Assembly: GCF_030269445.1 (NCBI RefSeq)
Contig: NZ_BSTJ01000002.1
Location: 248,001 to 312,000 of the forward strand
Origin: Actinoallomurus iriomotensis
Lineage (GTDB): Bacteria; Actinomycetota; Actinomycetes; Streptosporangiales; Streptosporangiaceae
Direction: 5' to 3'
DNA: 64,000 nt
Part shown: one piece after another, positions 1 through 8,363 of the stretch
Position numbering within the stretch: position 1 is the stretch's first letter
How the letters are laid out: each line of letters begins with the position of its first letter
Program-made: the position numbers and the translations under genes
The notes under the pieces: model-generated
The model's input: only the letters and a program-made list of their open reading frames with translations
Databases searched by the model: none
Told to the model about the DNA's origin: nothing

Positions 1-139
1 TGATCGCCGCCAGGACCCGCTGGCGGGTCTCCGGCCGGATGTTGAGGGTGGGATCGTCATTGACCACCCGGGACACGACCGCGCGGTCCACCTTGGCCAT
101 CGCGGCGACGTCCGCCAGAGTCACACGGGCCGTTCTCAT
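1..139 (-). CDS. LacI-family transcriptional regulator, N-terminal fragment (runs off left edge)
   Basis: The reverse strand opens with ATG at 139 and stays open to the edge. The 46 visible residues read MRTARVTLADVAAMAKVDRA and continue through VVSRVVND and RQRVLAAI, the helix-turn-helix and hinge-approach pattern of LacI-family repressors. The effector-binding domain lies outside the window. The gene sits at the downstream end of the minus-strand sugar operon and is the obvious candidate to bind the GTCAATCGATTGAC-type operators at 7308, 11448 and 11603. An IS remnant now lies directly upstream of its ATG, and no good ribosome site is visible in the bases before the start, so expression may have been altered. 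Confidence 0.85.
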   Translation of the reverse strand, partial: MRTARVTLADVAAMAKVDRAVVSRVVNDDPTLNIRPETRQRVLAAI

Positions 140-156
140 CGGCTACGTGGCGTGGA

Positions 157-180
157 GACCCCGGCCTTGCGGCCGGGGTC
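157..180. repeat. Left-end hairpin of the IS element
   Basis: GACCCCGGCC, a TTGC loop, then GGCCGGGGTC: a perfect 10-bp stem. Subterminal hairpins like this are the recognition structures of IS200/IS605-type ends. It also lies just upstream of the LacI fragment on the opposite strand and could act as a transcription attenuator there. Confidence 0.7.
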
Positions 181-231
181 TAAACGCCGCTCCCTCCTCA
201 GAATGTCGGTGGTGGTGGTTAGCGTGCCGGC

Positions 232-1153
232 ATGCGATTTCGGCTCCAGCCCACGCCCGCTCAGGAGGCGGCGTTGCTGGAGCACTGCGCGCATGCCCGG
301 TATGTGTGGAATCTCGCAGTGGAGCAGCATCGGCATTGGCGGCCGGGGCGGGCGAGTGCGCCGGGCTATGCCGAACAGTCCCGTCAGCTGACCGAGGCCA
401 GGAGAGAGTGCGCGTGGCTGGCGGCGGGATCGCAGACGGTGCAGCAGCAGGCGTTGCGGGATTTCGCCCAAGCCAGGGCGAACTTCTTCGCTGGGACGCA
501 TCGGCGTCCAACATGGCGTAAGACGGGCATCCATGAAGGGTTCCGGATCGTCGGACAGCGCGGTAACCACTGGGATGTACGGCGGCTGTCCCGCAAGGTC
601 GGTGAAGTTCGGATACCGAAGGTGGGCTGGGTACCCGTCCGCTGGTCCCGCGACATGCCCGCCGGACTGGGCCGAGAAGACCTCCACCGATCTGGCCCGC
701 CGCTTCGACCTGATCCGCATCGAAGATTTGAAGATCGGCAATATGGTCCGTTCCGCACGCGGCACCATCGCTGCGCCGGGTGTGAACGTGCGGGCCAAGG
801 CCGGACTCAACCGTTCCATCCACGCGGCCGGATGGGGTCATCTGGCAAGGCGTCTGGAGCACAAAGCCGCCGGCCGAGTCGAGAAGATCAACCCCGCCTA
901 CACATCCCAGATCTGTCATGTTTGTGGGCATTGCGCAGCGGACAACCGTGAGAGCCAAGCGGTCTTTCGCTGTCGCGCCTGCGGGCATGTCGATCACGCG
1001 GACGTGAACGCGGCCAAGAACATCGCGGCAGGGCATGCCGTGACGTGCCTCTCCCGACCAACCAGCCCCGACCGACCTCCCGTGCGGGGAGCCCTCCAGC
1101 CGTTGGGCGGGGCCATGAACCGCGAACCTCAACCTGTTCCCTCCTCTCGGTAG
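232..1153 (+). pseudogene. tnpB: tnpB (IS200/IS605 OrfB-type RNA-guided nuclease), internally deleted and frameshifted
   Basis: The N-terminal part reads from ATG 232 in one frame (MRFRLQPTPAQEAALLEHC to about VGWVPVRWSR near 650). The C-terminal part continues in another frame from about 670 (AEKTSTDLARRFDLIRIEDL) to TAG at 1151. The C-part keeps the RuvC-II glutamate in RIEDLKI, the CxxC...CxxC zinc finger (CHVC, CRAC) and the RuvC-III aspartate in HADVNAAKNI. The stretch that normally carries RuvC-I (a GVDRG-type motif) and the basic bridge is missing. About 300 residues of coding sequence remain of the roughly 370-400 usual for the family. The breakpoint lies around 650-672. A nuclease cannot be made from this copy. 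Confidence 0.85.
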
Positions 1154-1170
1154 GGGAATCGGGTTGAAAT

Positions 1171-1190
1171 CCCCCGCCTTCAGACGGAGG
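1171..1190 (+). repeat. Right-end hairpin and presumed 3' part of omega-RNA scaffold
   Basis: CCCCCGCC, loop TTCA, then GACGGAGG: an 8-bp stem with two C/A mismatches, in the position where tnpB elements carry the right-end structure that becomes the omega-RNA (reRNA) scaffold. The element stops at 1196, so any guide would be read from the host bases that follow, the 3' end of the Gfo/Idh gene. Whether any RNA is made cannot be seen from sequence. Confidence 0.5.
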
Positions 1191-1193
1191 ACG

Positions 1194-2279
1194 TCAAAAC
1201 GAACCGAGTCTTTCACTCTCTCCGGTCCGCATGGATCGATACAGCGCGTCCATGAGATCGAGGGTACGGAGATTGTCCGCCGCCGCCGTATCCGGCTCGC
1301 CGCCTTCGGCGATCGCGGCCAGCAGCGACCCCATCGGCCCGGCGACGGCGTCGGGCAGCCACCGGGTGGTCACCGGGTAGGGCAGCCAGCCGTCGGTCGG
1401 CAGGGTCCGGCTGTTGACCTCCAGGGTGTCGGGACGCCCGTGCGGGTAGTCGTAGAGCAGCCCGAGCGTGCCCTTGATCGCCCCTTCGGCGCCGTCGATC
1501 CGGAAGGCGGCCTCGTAGTCGCCCGTCCGGTTCTCGTGTGTGGCGTGGACCAGCGCGCGTACGTCGCCCGGATAGACCAGCGTGCTCATCGTCCGGGTCT
1601 CGCCCTTGGCGACCTGGCCGGGCGTGCGGCTCCCGGTGCAGAACACGCGCTCCGGGTCGCCGAGGATCGAGCGGACCGCGTCCAGGTAGTGGATCGAGTG
1701 GTAGGCGATCTCCAGCCGGTCGGAGGCGACGAGCCAGTCCCACGCGCTCCAGTCGGTGTAGATGTTCACGGTGAAGGTCATCGCCGTCGGCTCGCCGATC
1801 CAGCCGGCCCTGACCATGGCCCGCGCGGCGGCGATTCCCTCGTCGAAGCGCAGCTGCTGGTTCACCGCGACCTTCACGCCGCGTTCGCGGGCGAGGTCGA
1901 CCAGTTCCCGGCCGGTGGCGGCGTCGGGCGCGAAGGGTTTCTGGCAGAGCAGGTGCTTGCCGGCCTCGATCGCGGTCCTGGCGATGCCCGGCTGGGCGTT
2001 CGGCGCGACCGCGATGTCCACGACGGCCACCCGTTCGTCGGCGAGCAGCTCCTCCAGCGATCCGTAGACCCGCTCGATGCCGTGGTCGCGCGCCGTGGCC
2101 CGCGCCTTGCCGGTGTCGAGGTCGAACAGGCCGGTGATCTCCAGCCCGGCCGCGCGGTAGGCGGGCAGGTGGGCGACGTCGACGATGGCGCCCGCGCCGA
2201 CGACGGCGACGGGCAGCCGGTGCTCGGGCGGAATGGTGAGGTCGACGGCGGCGGCGATGGGGGCGAAGACATCGAGCAC
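1194..2279 (-). CDS. Gfo/Idh/MocA-family NAD(P)-dependent oxidoreductase
   Basis: 361 residues from GTG at 2279, three bases beyond the upstream stop, with GGGGG as the ribosome site. The N-terminal Rossmann segment PVAVVGAGAIVDVAHLPAY (near residue 24), then GLFDLD, VVDIAVAPN and GKHLLCQKPFA, is the family's nucleotide fold and EKP-type motif (here QKPF). The second half is the alpha/beta substrate domain with the usual catalytic-region HSIHYLD. Members oxidise, reduce or isomerise sugars and sugar acids. It is the last gene of the sugar operon. Its TGA stop at 1194-1196 is built from the final bases of the inserted IS element, so the original C-terminus may have been slightly longer. Confidence 0.85.
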   Translation of the reverse strand: MLDVFAPIAAAVDLTIPPEHRLPVAVVGAGAIVDVAHLPAYRAAGLEITGLFDLDTGKARATARDHGIERVYGSLEELLADERVAVVDIAVAPNAQPGIARTAIEAGKHLLCQKPFAPDAATGRELVDLARERGVKVAVNQQLRFDEGIAAARAMVRAGWIGEPTAMTFTVNIYTDWSAWDWLVASDRLEIAYHSIHYLDAVRSILGDPERVFCTGSRTPGQVAKGETRTMSTLVYPGDVRALVHATHENRTGDYEAAFRIDGAEGAIKGTLGLLYDYPHGRPDTLEVNSRTLPTDGWLPYPVTTRWLPDAVAGPMGSLLAAIAEGGEPDTAAADNLRTLDLMDALYRSMRTGESERLGSF

Positions 2280-2281
2280 GG

Positions 2282-3124
2282 TCAGCCCCCGATGCCGTAG
2301 AAGCGCGCGGCGGTTCCGCCCAGGACGGCGGCCCGTTCGGTCTCCGGCAGGTCCCGCAGCAGCACGCCGGTCTCCCTCCACACCTTGGCGTAGTCGCCGG
2401 CCAGTGTCGCCACCGGCCAGTCACCGCCGAACATCAGCCGGTCCGCCCCGAAGAGCCCGAGCGCGTGGTCGACGTACGGCCGCAGGTCCTCGGCGGTCCA
2501 GGTCTCGGGGTCGGCGGCGGTGTTCAGCCCGGAGACCTTGGCGTACACGTCGGGGTACTCGGCCGCGCGGGCGAGGAGCGAGGCCCACGGCTCCCACCCC
2601 TTCTCCCTGATCGGCGGCTTGGCGAGATGGTCGATGACCATGCGCAGGCCCGGCACGCGTTCGGCGAGCGTCGGCACGTGCTCCAGGTGCCGTGGGAGCA
2701 CCGCGACCACGTCGAACGGCAGCCCGGCCTCGGCGAGCAGGCCGAGGCCCTCGATCACCGGGTCCTGGACCACCCAGTCGGGATCGGTCTCGTCGTGGAT
2801 GAGATGCCGCACCCCCGCGAACTTGGGATGCGCGGCGTACCGTTCCAGGGCCCGGGCGGCCTCGGCGGGGCGGTTCAGCGGCACCCAGCCGACGACGGCG
2901 GCGATGACGTCATGGGCGTCCGCCTGCGCGAGCATCGCGTCGGTGTCGGCGTAGGTGCCGGCGGCCTGCACCAGCACCACGCGGTCCACTCCCGCGGCGT
3001 CGAGCTGTGGGAGCACCTCCGGGGGCGCGAAGGTGCGGAAGATCGAACCGGAGGCGGGCGTCAGCCACGGGTAGGAGCCCGTCTCCAGATCCCAGAAGTG
3101 CAGGTGAGCGTCGATCACGGCCAT
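2282..3124 (-). CDS. Amidohydrolase-2 family lactonase (L-fuconolactonase-like)
   Basis: 280 residues starting MAVIDAHLHFWDLETGSYPW. The DxHxHFWD start, a central MVIDHLAKP and a C-terminal MFGGDWPV are the signature of TIM-barrel amidohydrolases that hydrolyse sugar lactones (L-fucono-, L-rhamnono-1,5-lactonase) or 2-pyrone-4,6-dicarboxylate. Context with an SDR, a sugar ABC transporter and a GH95-like glycosidase favours a sugar lactone. The next gene starts three bases after the stop, and the VOC gene upstream overlaps its start, so it is translated within the operon. The exact substrate is inferred, not shown. Confidence 0.8.
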   Translation of the reverse strand: MAVIDAHLHFWDLETGSYPWLTPASGSIFRTFAPPEVLPQLDAAGVDRVVLVQAAGTYADTDAMLAQADAHDVIAAVVGWVPLNRPAEAARALERYAAHPKFAGVRHLIHDETDPDWVVQDPVIEGLGLLAEAGLPFDVVAVLPRHLEHVPTLAERVPGLRMVIDHLAKPPIREKGWEPWASLLARAAEYPDVYAKVSGLNTAADPETWTAEDLRPYVDHALGLFGADRLMFGGDWPVATLAGDYAKVWRETGVLLRDLPETERAAVLGGTAARFYGIGG

Positions 3125-3588
3125 GAGTCCTCCCTCGGCGGCGGCTGTACGAGCTCCAGGGTGATGTCGTCGGGGTCGAGGAAGTAGCAGGCCGCCCCGC
3201 CCGCGTTGACTCCCGCGGTGATCTCGTTCGGCGGGGAGACGAACCGGGCCCCCGCCGCGGACAGCCGCGTGTACTCCGCCCGTGCGTCCTCGACGGTGAG
3301 GGCCATGTGGGCGGCGCCCGGCAGGTGGCGCGCCGGGTCCCGGGGCGCGCCCCGTGGCCGTACGTACTCCACGAGTTCCAGGTCGTGGCTGGAGACGCCG
3401 CGGGGCTGGCCGGGGACGGCGAGTTGTGCCACGCGAAGCACGGCGTCGGGGTAGCCGACGAGCCGGCGCGTGTAGTCGTTGTCCTGGTCCTGGCGGTGCA
3501 CGAGGGTGAAGCCGAGCAGGTCCCGGTAGAAGGCCATCGACCGGTCGAGGTCCGCGACGGTGAAGGAGAAGTGCCAGACGCCGTTCAC
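3115..3588 (-). CDS. VOC-superfamily (glyoxalase/dioxygenase-fold) protein
   Basis: 157 residues from GTG at 3588, overlapping the permease stop as GTGA. Two beta-alpha-beta-beta-beta modules are visible: WHFSFTVADLDRSMAFYRDL at the start and HMALTVEDARAEYTRL in the second half, ending FLDPDDITLELVQPP. The histidine of WHFSF and the late glutamate in ITLELVQ match metal ligands of the fold. VOC proteins include epimerases, lyases and dioxygenases, so the reaction is not predictable. Placement inside a sugar operon suggests an isomerase or lyase step. Confidence 0.75.
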   Translation of the reverse strand: MNGVWHFSFTVADLDRSMAFYRDLLGFTLVHRQDQDNDYTRRLVGYPDAVLRVAQLAVPGQPRGVSSHDLELVEYVRPRGAPRDPARHLPGAAHMALTVEDARAEYTRLSAAGARFVSPPNEITAGVNAGGAACYFLDPDDITLELVQPPPREDSWP

Positions 3589-4814
3589 CGCAGGGCCTCC
3601 TGCTTCTTCGGACCGGGTGTGGCCCGCGCCGCCGACCTGCGCCCGCCGCGGGCCTGACGCTGGCGGCCGGCGATCGTGTAGATCGCGGCGGCCACGATGA
3701 GGACCGTACCGACGATGACCCCCTGGTAGTTGGCGCCCAGGTTCAGCACGTTGAAGCCGTTGTCGAGAGTGAAAAGTATCAGCGCGCCGACCACGGACTT
3801 CAGCACGCTGCCGATGCCGCCGAACAGCGAGGTGCCGCCGAGGATGGCCGCCGCGAGGACGGTCAGCTCGGTGCCCTGCAGGCCGGTCGGGTTGATGGCG
3901 AGCAGCTTCGCGGCGAACAGCACGCCGACGAACCCGGAGCCGAGCCCGTTGAGCACGAACGCGCCGATCTTGTACCGGTTGACGTTGATGCCCGACAGGC
4001 GGGCCGCCTCGGCGTTGCTGCCCACCGCGTACAGGCGGCGGCCGATCACGGTGTGCCGCAGCACCGCCCACGTGACGGCGGCGATGACGATGAGGTAGTA
4101 GGTCGGCTTGCTGAGCCGCACCTCGTACCCGAACACCGGGTCGAGGGCGATCAGCACGACGCCCACCGCCACCGCGACGATGCCGGCCCTGCGGTCCCTC
4201 CGGCGGATCAGCACGACGGCCCCGGCCACCAGCGCGAGGACGCCGATGATCGCCAGGAGGTGCGAGAGCGTCCAGTAGCCGGCCTGCAAGGAGATCAGGG
4301 ACCGCTGCGCGTCCGGGTCCTTGGCGGTGATCGTACGGCCGTTCGTGACGATGAGCACCAGGCCGCGGACGGCCGTCATGGTGCCGAGCGTCACGATGAA
4401 CGCGTTGATCCCCACCAGTTGGACGATCACGCCGTTGACGACGCCGCACACGAGACCGGCGCCCAGGGCGATGGCCATGGCCAGCGGCAGTCCGAGCGAG
4501 CTCACCAGGCTGAGCGCGGTGGCCGCGGAGAACGCCGCGACCGAGGCGATGGACAGGTCGAAGTTCCCGCTGATCAGCACGACCGTCGTGAAGACGGCGA
4601 GGATCGCGACCAGCGACGACTGGTCGAGGATGTTGGTGATGTTGGTCGCCGACAGGTAGCTCGGCCGGCCCATCTGGGCGGACAGGGCCGTCAGCACGAT
4701 GACGATGAGCACGAGGGCGTACACAACGCCGGCGTTGCCGGGCCGGAACGCGGCGGCCAGCCGCGAGCGGGTCGCCACGAGGGTGAGTGAGCGATGACGC
4801 GTCTCAGTCGGCAT
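3585..4814 (-). CDS. Sugar ABC transporter permease (RbsC/BPD_transp_2 type)
   Basis: 409 residues. The start chosen is ATG 4814, which overlaps the ATPase stop and has GGAGGA eight bases upstream; an ATG at 4841 would also be open. Eight to ten hydrophobic segments are visible, with LISGNFDLSIASVAAF (near 70) and NAEAARLSGINVNRYKIGAF, both typical of ribose/xylose-type permeases, and AAAILGGTSLFGGIGS near the C-terminal side. It forms the membrane channel with the ATPase and binding protein encoded just upstream. Confidence 0.9.
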   Translation of the reverse strand: MPTETRHRSLTLVATRSRLAAAFRPGNAGVVYALVLIVIVLTALSAQMGRPSYLSATNITNILDQSSLVAILAVFTTVVLISGNFDLSIASVAAFSAATALSLVSSLGLPLAMAIALGAGLVCGVVNGVIVQLVGINAFIVTLGTMTAVRGLVLIVTNGRTITAKDPDAQRSLISLQAGYWTLSHLLAIIGVLALVAGAVVLIRRRDRRAGIVAVAVGVVLIALDPVFGYEVRLSKPTYYLIVIAAVTWAVLRHTVIGRRLYAVGSNAEAARLSGINVNRYKIGAFVLNGLGSGFVGVLFAAKLLAINPTGLQGTELTVLAAAILGGTSLFGGIGSVLKSVVGALILFTLDNGFNVLNLGANYQGVIVGTVLIVAAAIYTIAGRQRQARGGRRSAARATPGPKKQEALR

Positions 4815-6318
4815 CCGGGGCTCCTCCGCCGTCGAAACCATTGGCGAGCATCAGCAGTTCCTCCTCGGAGGTCTCATGGGCGGCGCGCTCGGCGACGACG
4901 CGCCCCTCGCGGATGACGAGGACGCGGGTCGCCACGGCCAGCAGTTCCTCGAACTCGCTGCTCACGATGAGCACGGCGCCGCTCTCGGCGGTGAACCCGC
5001 GGATGAGGTCGAGGATGTCGGCCTTGGCGCCGACGTCGACCCCGGCCGTGGGTTCGTCGAGCAGGAACACCCGGGCGCCGCCGTACAGCCACTTGCCGAA
5101 CACGACCTTCTGCGCGTTGCCGCCGGACAGCTCGGTGACGGCGGCGTCGGGTCCCGGGCAGACGATGCCGAGGTCCTCGATGGCCCGGACGGCGCGCCGC
5201 CGCTCGGCCCCCTCCTTCGGCAGGGCCCGGCCCGAGGCGAGCGAGCACAGGTCGGGCAGGGAGATGTTCTTCCAGATCGGGAACGCCCCCACCAGGCCCT
5301 GCGCGTTCCGGTCCTCGGGGACGAGCGCCATGCCGGCGGCGACCGCGGCACGGGGCCCACGGCGAACGCGCCGCCCGTCGACGAGCACCTCGCCACGCGC
5401 GCGGGGGTCGGCCCCGTAGACCGCGTGCAGGATCTCCGACCGGCCGGAGCCGAGCAGTCCGGCGAGGCCGACGACCTCACCGGGCCGTACCTCGAAGGAG
5501 ACCTCGTGCACGCCGGCCGGCGAGTCGAGGCCGCGGACGGTGAGCAGCGGCGGGCGGCCGGTCTCGACGGGCGTGGGCGCGCGGCGTTCGGCGGCGAGCA
5601 GGTCCCGGCCGACGATCGCCTGGACCAGGCGGTCCTCGTCGTACGCGGCGGTCGCGCCGTCCTCCACGACGGTGCCGTCCCGCAGCACCGTCACCTGGTC
5701 GGTCAGGTCGAGCACCTCGTCGAGGAAGTGCGAGACGTACAGGAACGCGGTGCCCTGCGCGGACAGCCGCCGGACCACGTCGAAGACCACCTGACGTTCG
5801 GCGTCGGCGAGTGAGGCCGTCGGCTCGTCCATGACGACGAGCTCGGCGCCGGTGGCCAGTGCCTGCAGGATCGCCACCATCTGCCGTTCGCCGATGGCCA
5901 GGTCGGCCACTTCGGCGTCGGGGTCGATCGCGTAGCCCACGCGGTCCAGCAGCCGGTCCAGCTCCGCGCGCCGGCCGCGCTGGAGCCGCCAGGGGCCCGG
6001 GCTGCCGAGGAAGACGTTCTCCAGGACCGTCAGCGCCGGCGCCAGCGGCACGTGCTGCATGATCGTGGCGATGCCGGCGTTCCGGGCGGCCCCGGGATTC
6101 CGCCAGCGGGCCTCCTCGCCCTTCCAGCGCATCGTGCCGGCCGTCGGCGCGTGTGCCCCCGCGATGACCTTGATCATCGTCGACTTGCCGGCGCCGTTGG
6201 CGCCCACGAGGCCGTGGACGCTGCCGGGCCGGACGTCCAGCCGGACGTCGCGGAGGGCGACGATGCCGCTCGGGAACGTCTTGCCGACGCCTTCGAGGGA
6301 CAGCAGCGTGGTCACCAT
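4804..6318 (-). CDS. Sugar ABC transporter ATP-binding protein (two ABC domains, RbsA/MglA type)
   Basis: 504 residues from ATG 6318, overlapping the binding-protein stop. The first ABC domain has the Walker A GANGAGKST (near 40), a modified signature LAIGERQMVA and Walker B LVVMDEPTAS. The second has a degenerate P-loop GLLGSGRSE, an intact signature LSGGNAQKV and Walker B FLLDEPTAGVD. This asymmetry is normal for class-2 sugar importers. The gene is flanked by its binding protein and permease, each overlapping by a few bases. Confidence 0.92.
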   Translation of the reverse strand: MVTTLLSLEGVGKTFPSGIVALRDVRLDVRPGSVHGLVGANGAGKSTMIKVIAGAHAPTAGTMRWKGEEARWRNPGAARNAGIATIMQHVPLAPALTVLENVFLGSPGPWRLQRGRRAELDRLLDRVGYAIDPDAEVADLAIGERQMVAILQALATGAELVVMDEPTASLADAERQVVFDVVRRLSAQGTAFLYVSHFLDEVLDLTDQVTVLRDGTVVEDGATAAYDEDRLVQAIVGRDLLAAERRAPTPVETGRPPLLTVRGLDSPAGVHEVSFEVRPGEVVGLAGLLGSGRSEILHAVYGADPRARGEVLVDGRRVRRGPRAAVAAGMALVPEDRNAQGLVGAFPIWKNISLPDLCSLASGRALPKEGAERRRAVRAIEDLGIVCPGPDAAVTELSGGNAQKVVFGKWLYGGARVFLLDEPTAGVDVGAKADILDLIRGFTAESGAVLIVSSEFEELLAVATRVLVIREGRVVAERAAHETSEEELLMLANGFDGGGAPDAD

Positions 6319-7292
6319 TGCGGCGTGCAGTCGTTGAGGTTGTCCTTGGTGATGACCGGCGTGTCGTAGGTGACGAACGCGGCTTTCTGCTTCTTCTGGC
6401 CGGTCAGGTCCTGGTAGAGCGTGTTCAGCGCGAGTTTGCCGAGGTCCTCCGGCTTGAAGCAGACGGTGCCGGCGACCTGACCCGACTTGATCGCGTCGAT
6501 GCCGAGTTTGCTGCCGCCGATGCCGATGACCTTCGCCTTGGAGCCGGCGGCCGCCACCGCCTTGGCGCAGCCGACCGACATGTCGTCGGACTCGGCGTAG
6601 AAGAGGCGGATGTCGGAGTTGGAGGCCAGCATGTTCTGGCACGCCGACTGCGCCTTGTCCTGGACCCAGTCGCCCGGCTGGCGGGCCACGACGGTGAACG
6701 TCCCGCCCTTGGACGCGGCCGCCTGGGGGAAGTCCTGCCAGCGGTTCGTGACCTCGGCGAAGCCCGCCTGGCCCTCCACGACGGCCATCTTCCCGCCGCC
6801 GGGCACGATCTTGGCCGCGAGTTGCCCCGCCTGGGCGCCGGCGGCGTACTCGTCCTGGGTGGCCAGGGCGACCAGGCTCGGGTAGACGTCCTTGAGCTTG
6901 CGCTGCTTGGGATCGCCGACCTGCGAGGCCACGGCGACCGTCGGGATCTTGGCGGCGCTGAGCCGGTCCGCCAGGCCCTGGGCGACACCGGAGTCCACGG
7001 GCAGCATGAGGACGCCGTCCGGCTGCTGGGCGATCAGGTCCTGGACGTCGTTGCTCTGCTTGTCGGCCTTGCCCTGCGCGTCCAGCTCGACGAGCCGGAC
7101 GCCGAGCGTCGCGGCCTGCTCCTTGATCCCCTTGCTGATCGCCGCCGGGAAGGGGAAGCTCAGCCCGAGGTTGGAGACGCCGATCGTGTAGTGCTTCTTC
7201 CCTCCACTCTGCGCGGACGTGGAACCGGTCGAGCTGCTGCAGGCGGTCACGGCGGCCGCGAGGGCGACCGCGACGAGGATTGGCTTGCGCAC
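6312..7292 (-). CDS. Sugar ABC transporter substrate-binding lipoprotein
   Basis: 326 residues from GTG 7292. The signal peptide ends in a lipobox (AAVTAC, Cys18), so the mature protein is membrane-anchored. The mature part is a periplasmic-binding-protein type-1 fold (Peripla_BP_4), with HYTIGVSNLGLSFPFPAAIS at the start and the DGVLMLPVDS and FYAESDDMSVG segments expected of the sugar-binding cleft. It delivers substrate to the permease/ATPase encoded downstream. A LacI-type operator at 7308-7321 lies 16 bases upstream of the start. Confidence 0.9.
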   Translation of the reverse strand: MRKPILVAVALAAAVTACSSSTGSTSAQSGGKKHYTIGVSNLGLSFPFPAAISKGIKEQAATLGVRLVELDAQGKADKQSNDVQDLIAQQPDGVLMLPVDSGVAQGLADRLSAAKIPTVAVASQVGDPKQRKLKDVYPSLVALATQDEYAAGAQAGQLAAKIVPGGGKMAVVEGQAGFAEVTNRWQDFPQAAASKGGTFTVVARQPGDWVQDKAQSACQNMLASNSDIRLFYAESDDMSVGCAKAVAAAGSKAKVIGIGGSKLGIDAIKSGQVAGTVCFKPEDLGKLALNTLYQDLTGQKKQKAAFVTYDTPVITKDNLNDCTPQW

Positions 7293-7307
7293 TGGGTTCT
7301 CCTGAAG

Positions 7308-7321
7308 GTCAAACGATTGAC
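7308..7321. promoter_or_regulatory. LacI-type operator upstream of the transporter genes
   Basis: GTCAAACGATTGAC, a near-palindrome differing from the perfect site at 11603 by one base. It lies between the E1-beta stop and the binding-protein start, implying a second regulated promoter inside the minus-strand locus. Confidence 0.7.
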
Positions 7322-7355
7322 TAATAAAGGCACCCCGAGGCTCCGGACGGTCTGC

Positions 7356-8363
7356 TCAGGAGGCGCCTCGCACGAGCGCCCGCAGCTCGCGTGCGATGCG
7401 CGCGGCATCGGGCACCAGCGCCTCCGCCAGGACCGGCGCGGCCGGCATCCGCGTGTCGGGGGTGCCGACGCGGAGCGGCGGGGCCGACAGTGGCACTCCC
7501 GACTCCGTGACGCGCGCCACGACCTCGGCGCCGAACCCTCCGGTGACGTTGGCCTCGTGCACCACCGCGAGCCGGCCCGTGCGGGCGGCGCCGGCCGTGA
7601 CCGCCTCGGTGTCGAACGGGTTGAGCCAGGGCGTCTCCAGCACCTCCACGTCGACGCCCTCACCGGCGAGGGACTCCGCGGCCTCGAGCACCCGGGCGGT
7701 GATCGCGCCCCACGTGACGACCGTGGCGTCGGTGCCGGAGCGGCGGACGCGCGCTCCGCCCATCGGTCCCGCCGCGCCGCCGACCCGTACCTCTTCCTTG
7801 GCCCCGAAGTAGAGCATCCGGTTCTCCACCACCAGCACCGGGTCGTCGCTGTGCACCGCCGTCACCAGCAGGTCGTAGGCGTCCTGCGGGGTGGACGGCA
7901 TGCAGACCCGAAGGCCCGGGACGTGCAGGAAGAGCGCCTCGAGGCACTGGCTGTGCTGCGCGCACGCGCCCGGGGCGCCGCCCTGCTGGGTGCGGATCGT
8001 CAGCGGGGCGGCGAGCCTGCCGTTCGAGACGTACCGGACGTTCGCGGCCTGGTTCACGATCTGGTCGAGGGCCACGAGGGAGAAGTCCGCCCACATGATC
8101 TCGACGATCGGGCGCCGGCCCATCATCGCCGCCCCGACCGCGCTGCCCAGGATCGCCGACTCGCTGATCGGGGTGTCGAACGCGCGGTCGCCGTACTGCT
8201 TGCGCAAGCCGCGGGTGACGCCGAAGACGCCTCCGGGCTCGCCGACGTCCTCTCCGTAGACCAGGGTCTCGGGGAGTTCCTCCATCAGGCGGTGCAGGGC
8301 CGCGTTGACGGCCTCGCCGTAGGAGAGCTTGCGGACCTCACCGGTCCCGCTCATCTCAGGCAT
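7356..8363 (-). CDS. Thiamine-diphosphate dehydrogenase E1 component, beta subunit
   Basis: 335 residues. The sequence follows pyruvate/acetoin-dehydrogenase E1-beta: LSYGEAVNAALHRLMEELP at the start, GEDVGEPGGVFGVT, RAFDTPISESAILGSAVGAA, EIMWADF and a C-terminal transketolase-C domain with VLETPWLNPFDTE. The start overlaps the E1-alpha stop, so the two subunits are co-translated and probably form an alpha2beta2 enzyme that decarboxylates a 2-oxoacid or cleaves an alpha-dicarbonyl. No E2 or E3 gene is nearby. The substrate is unknown; a sugar-derived 2-oxo or diketo acid is the contextual guess. Confidence 0.88.
   Translation of the reverse strand: MPEMSGTGEVRKLSYGEAVNAALHRLMEELPETLVYGEDVGEPGGVFGVTRGLRKQYGDRAFDTPISESAILGSAVGAAMMGRRPIVEIMWADFSLVALDQIVNQAANVRYVSNGRLAAPLTIRTQQGGAPGACAQHSQCLEALFLHVPGLRVCMPSTPQDAYDLLVTAVHSDDPVLVVENRMLYFGAKEEVRVGGAAGPMGGARVRRSGTDATVVTWGAITARVLEAAESLAGEGVDVEVLETPWLNPFDTEAVTAGAARTGRLAVVHEANVTGGFGAEVVARVTESGVPLSAPPLRVGTPDTRMPAAPVLAEALVPDAARIARELRALVRGAS

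Larger units (their letters stand above)
140..1196 (+). mobile_element. Decayed IS200/IS605-group (tnpB-only, IS1341-like) element
   Basis: A disrupted tnpB is flanked on the left by a 10-bp-stem hairpin (157-180) and on the right by a shorter, mismatched hairpin (1171-1190). The right boundary sits at the stop codon of the neighbouring Gfo/Idh gene. The left boundary lies within about 15 bases of the LacI start codon and is not exactly placed. There is no tnpA and there are no long terminal inverted repeats, as expected for this group, which uses subterminal hairpins instead. The internal deletion and mismatched right hairpin mark it as a relic unlikely to move by itself. Confidence 0.75.

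Noticed and set aside
232-1153. Nuclease-dead TnpB repressor (TldR-like)
   Set aside because: The frame is broken between the halves, so a full-length dead protein cannot be made.
3115-4449. Fusion of a long N-terminal region with the VOC protein
   Set aside because: The upstream part is the permease read out of frame; GTG at 3588 is the true start.
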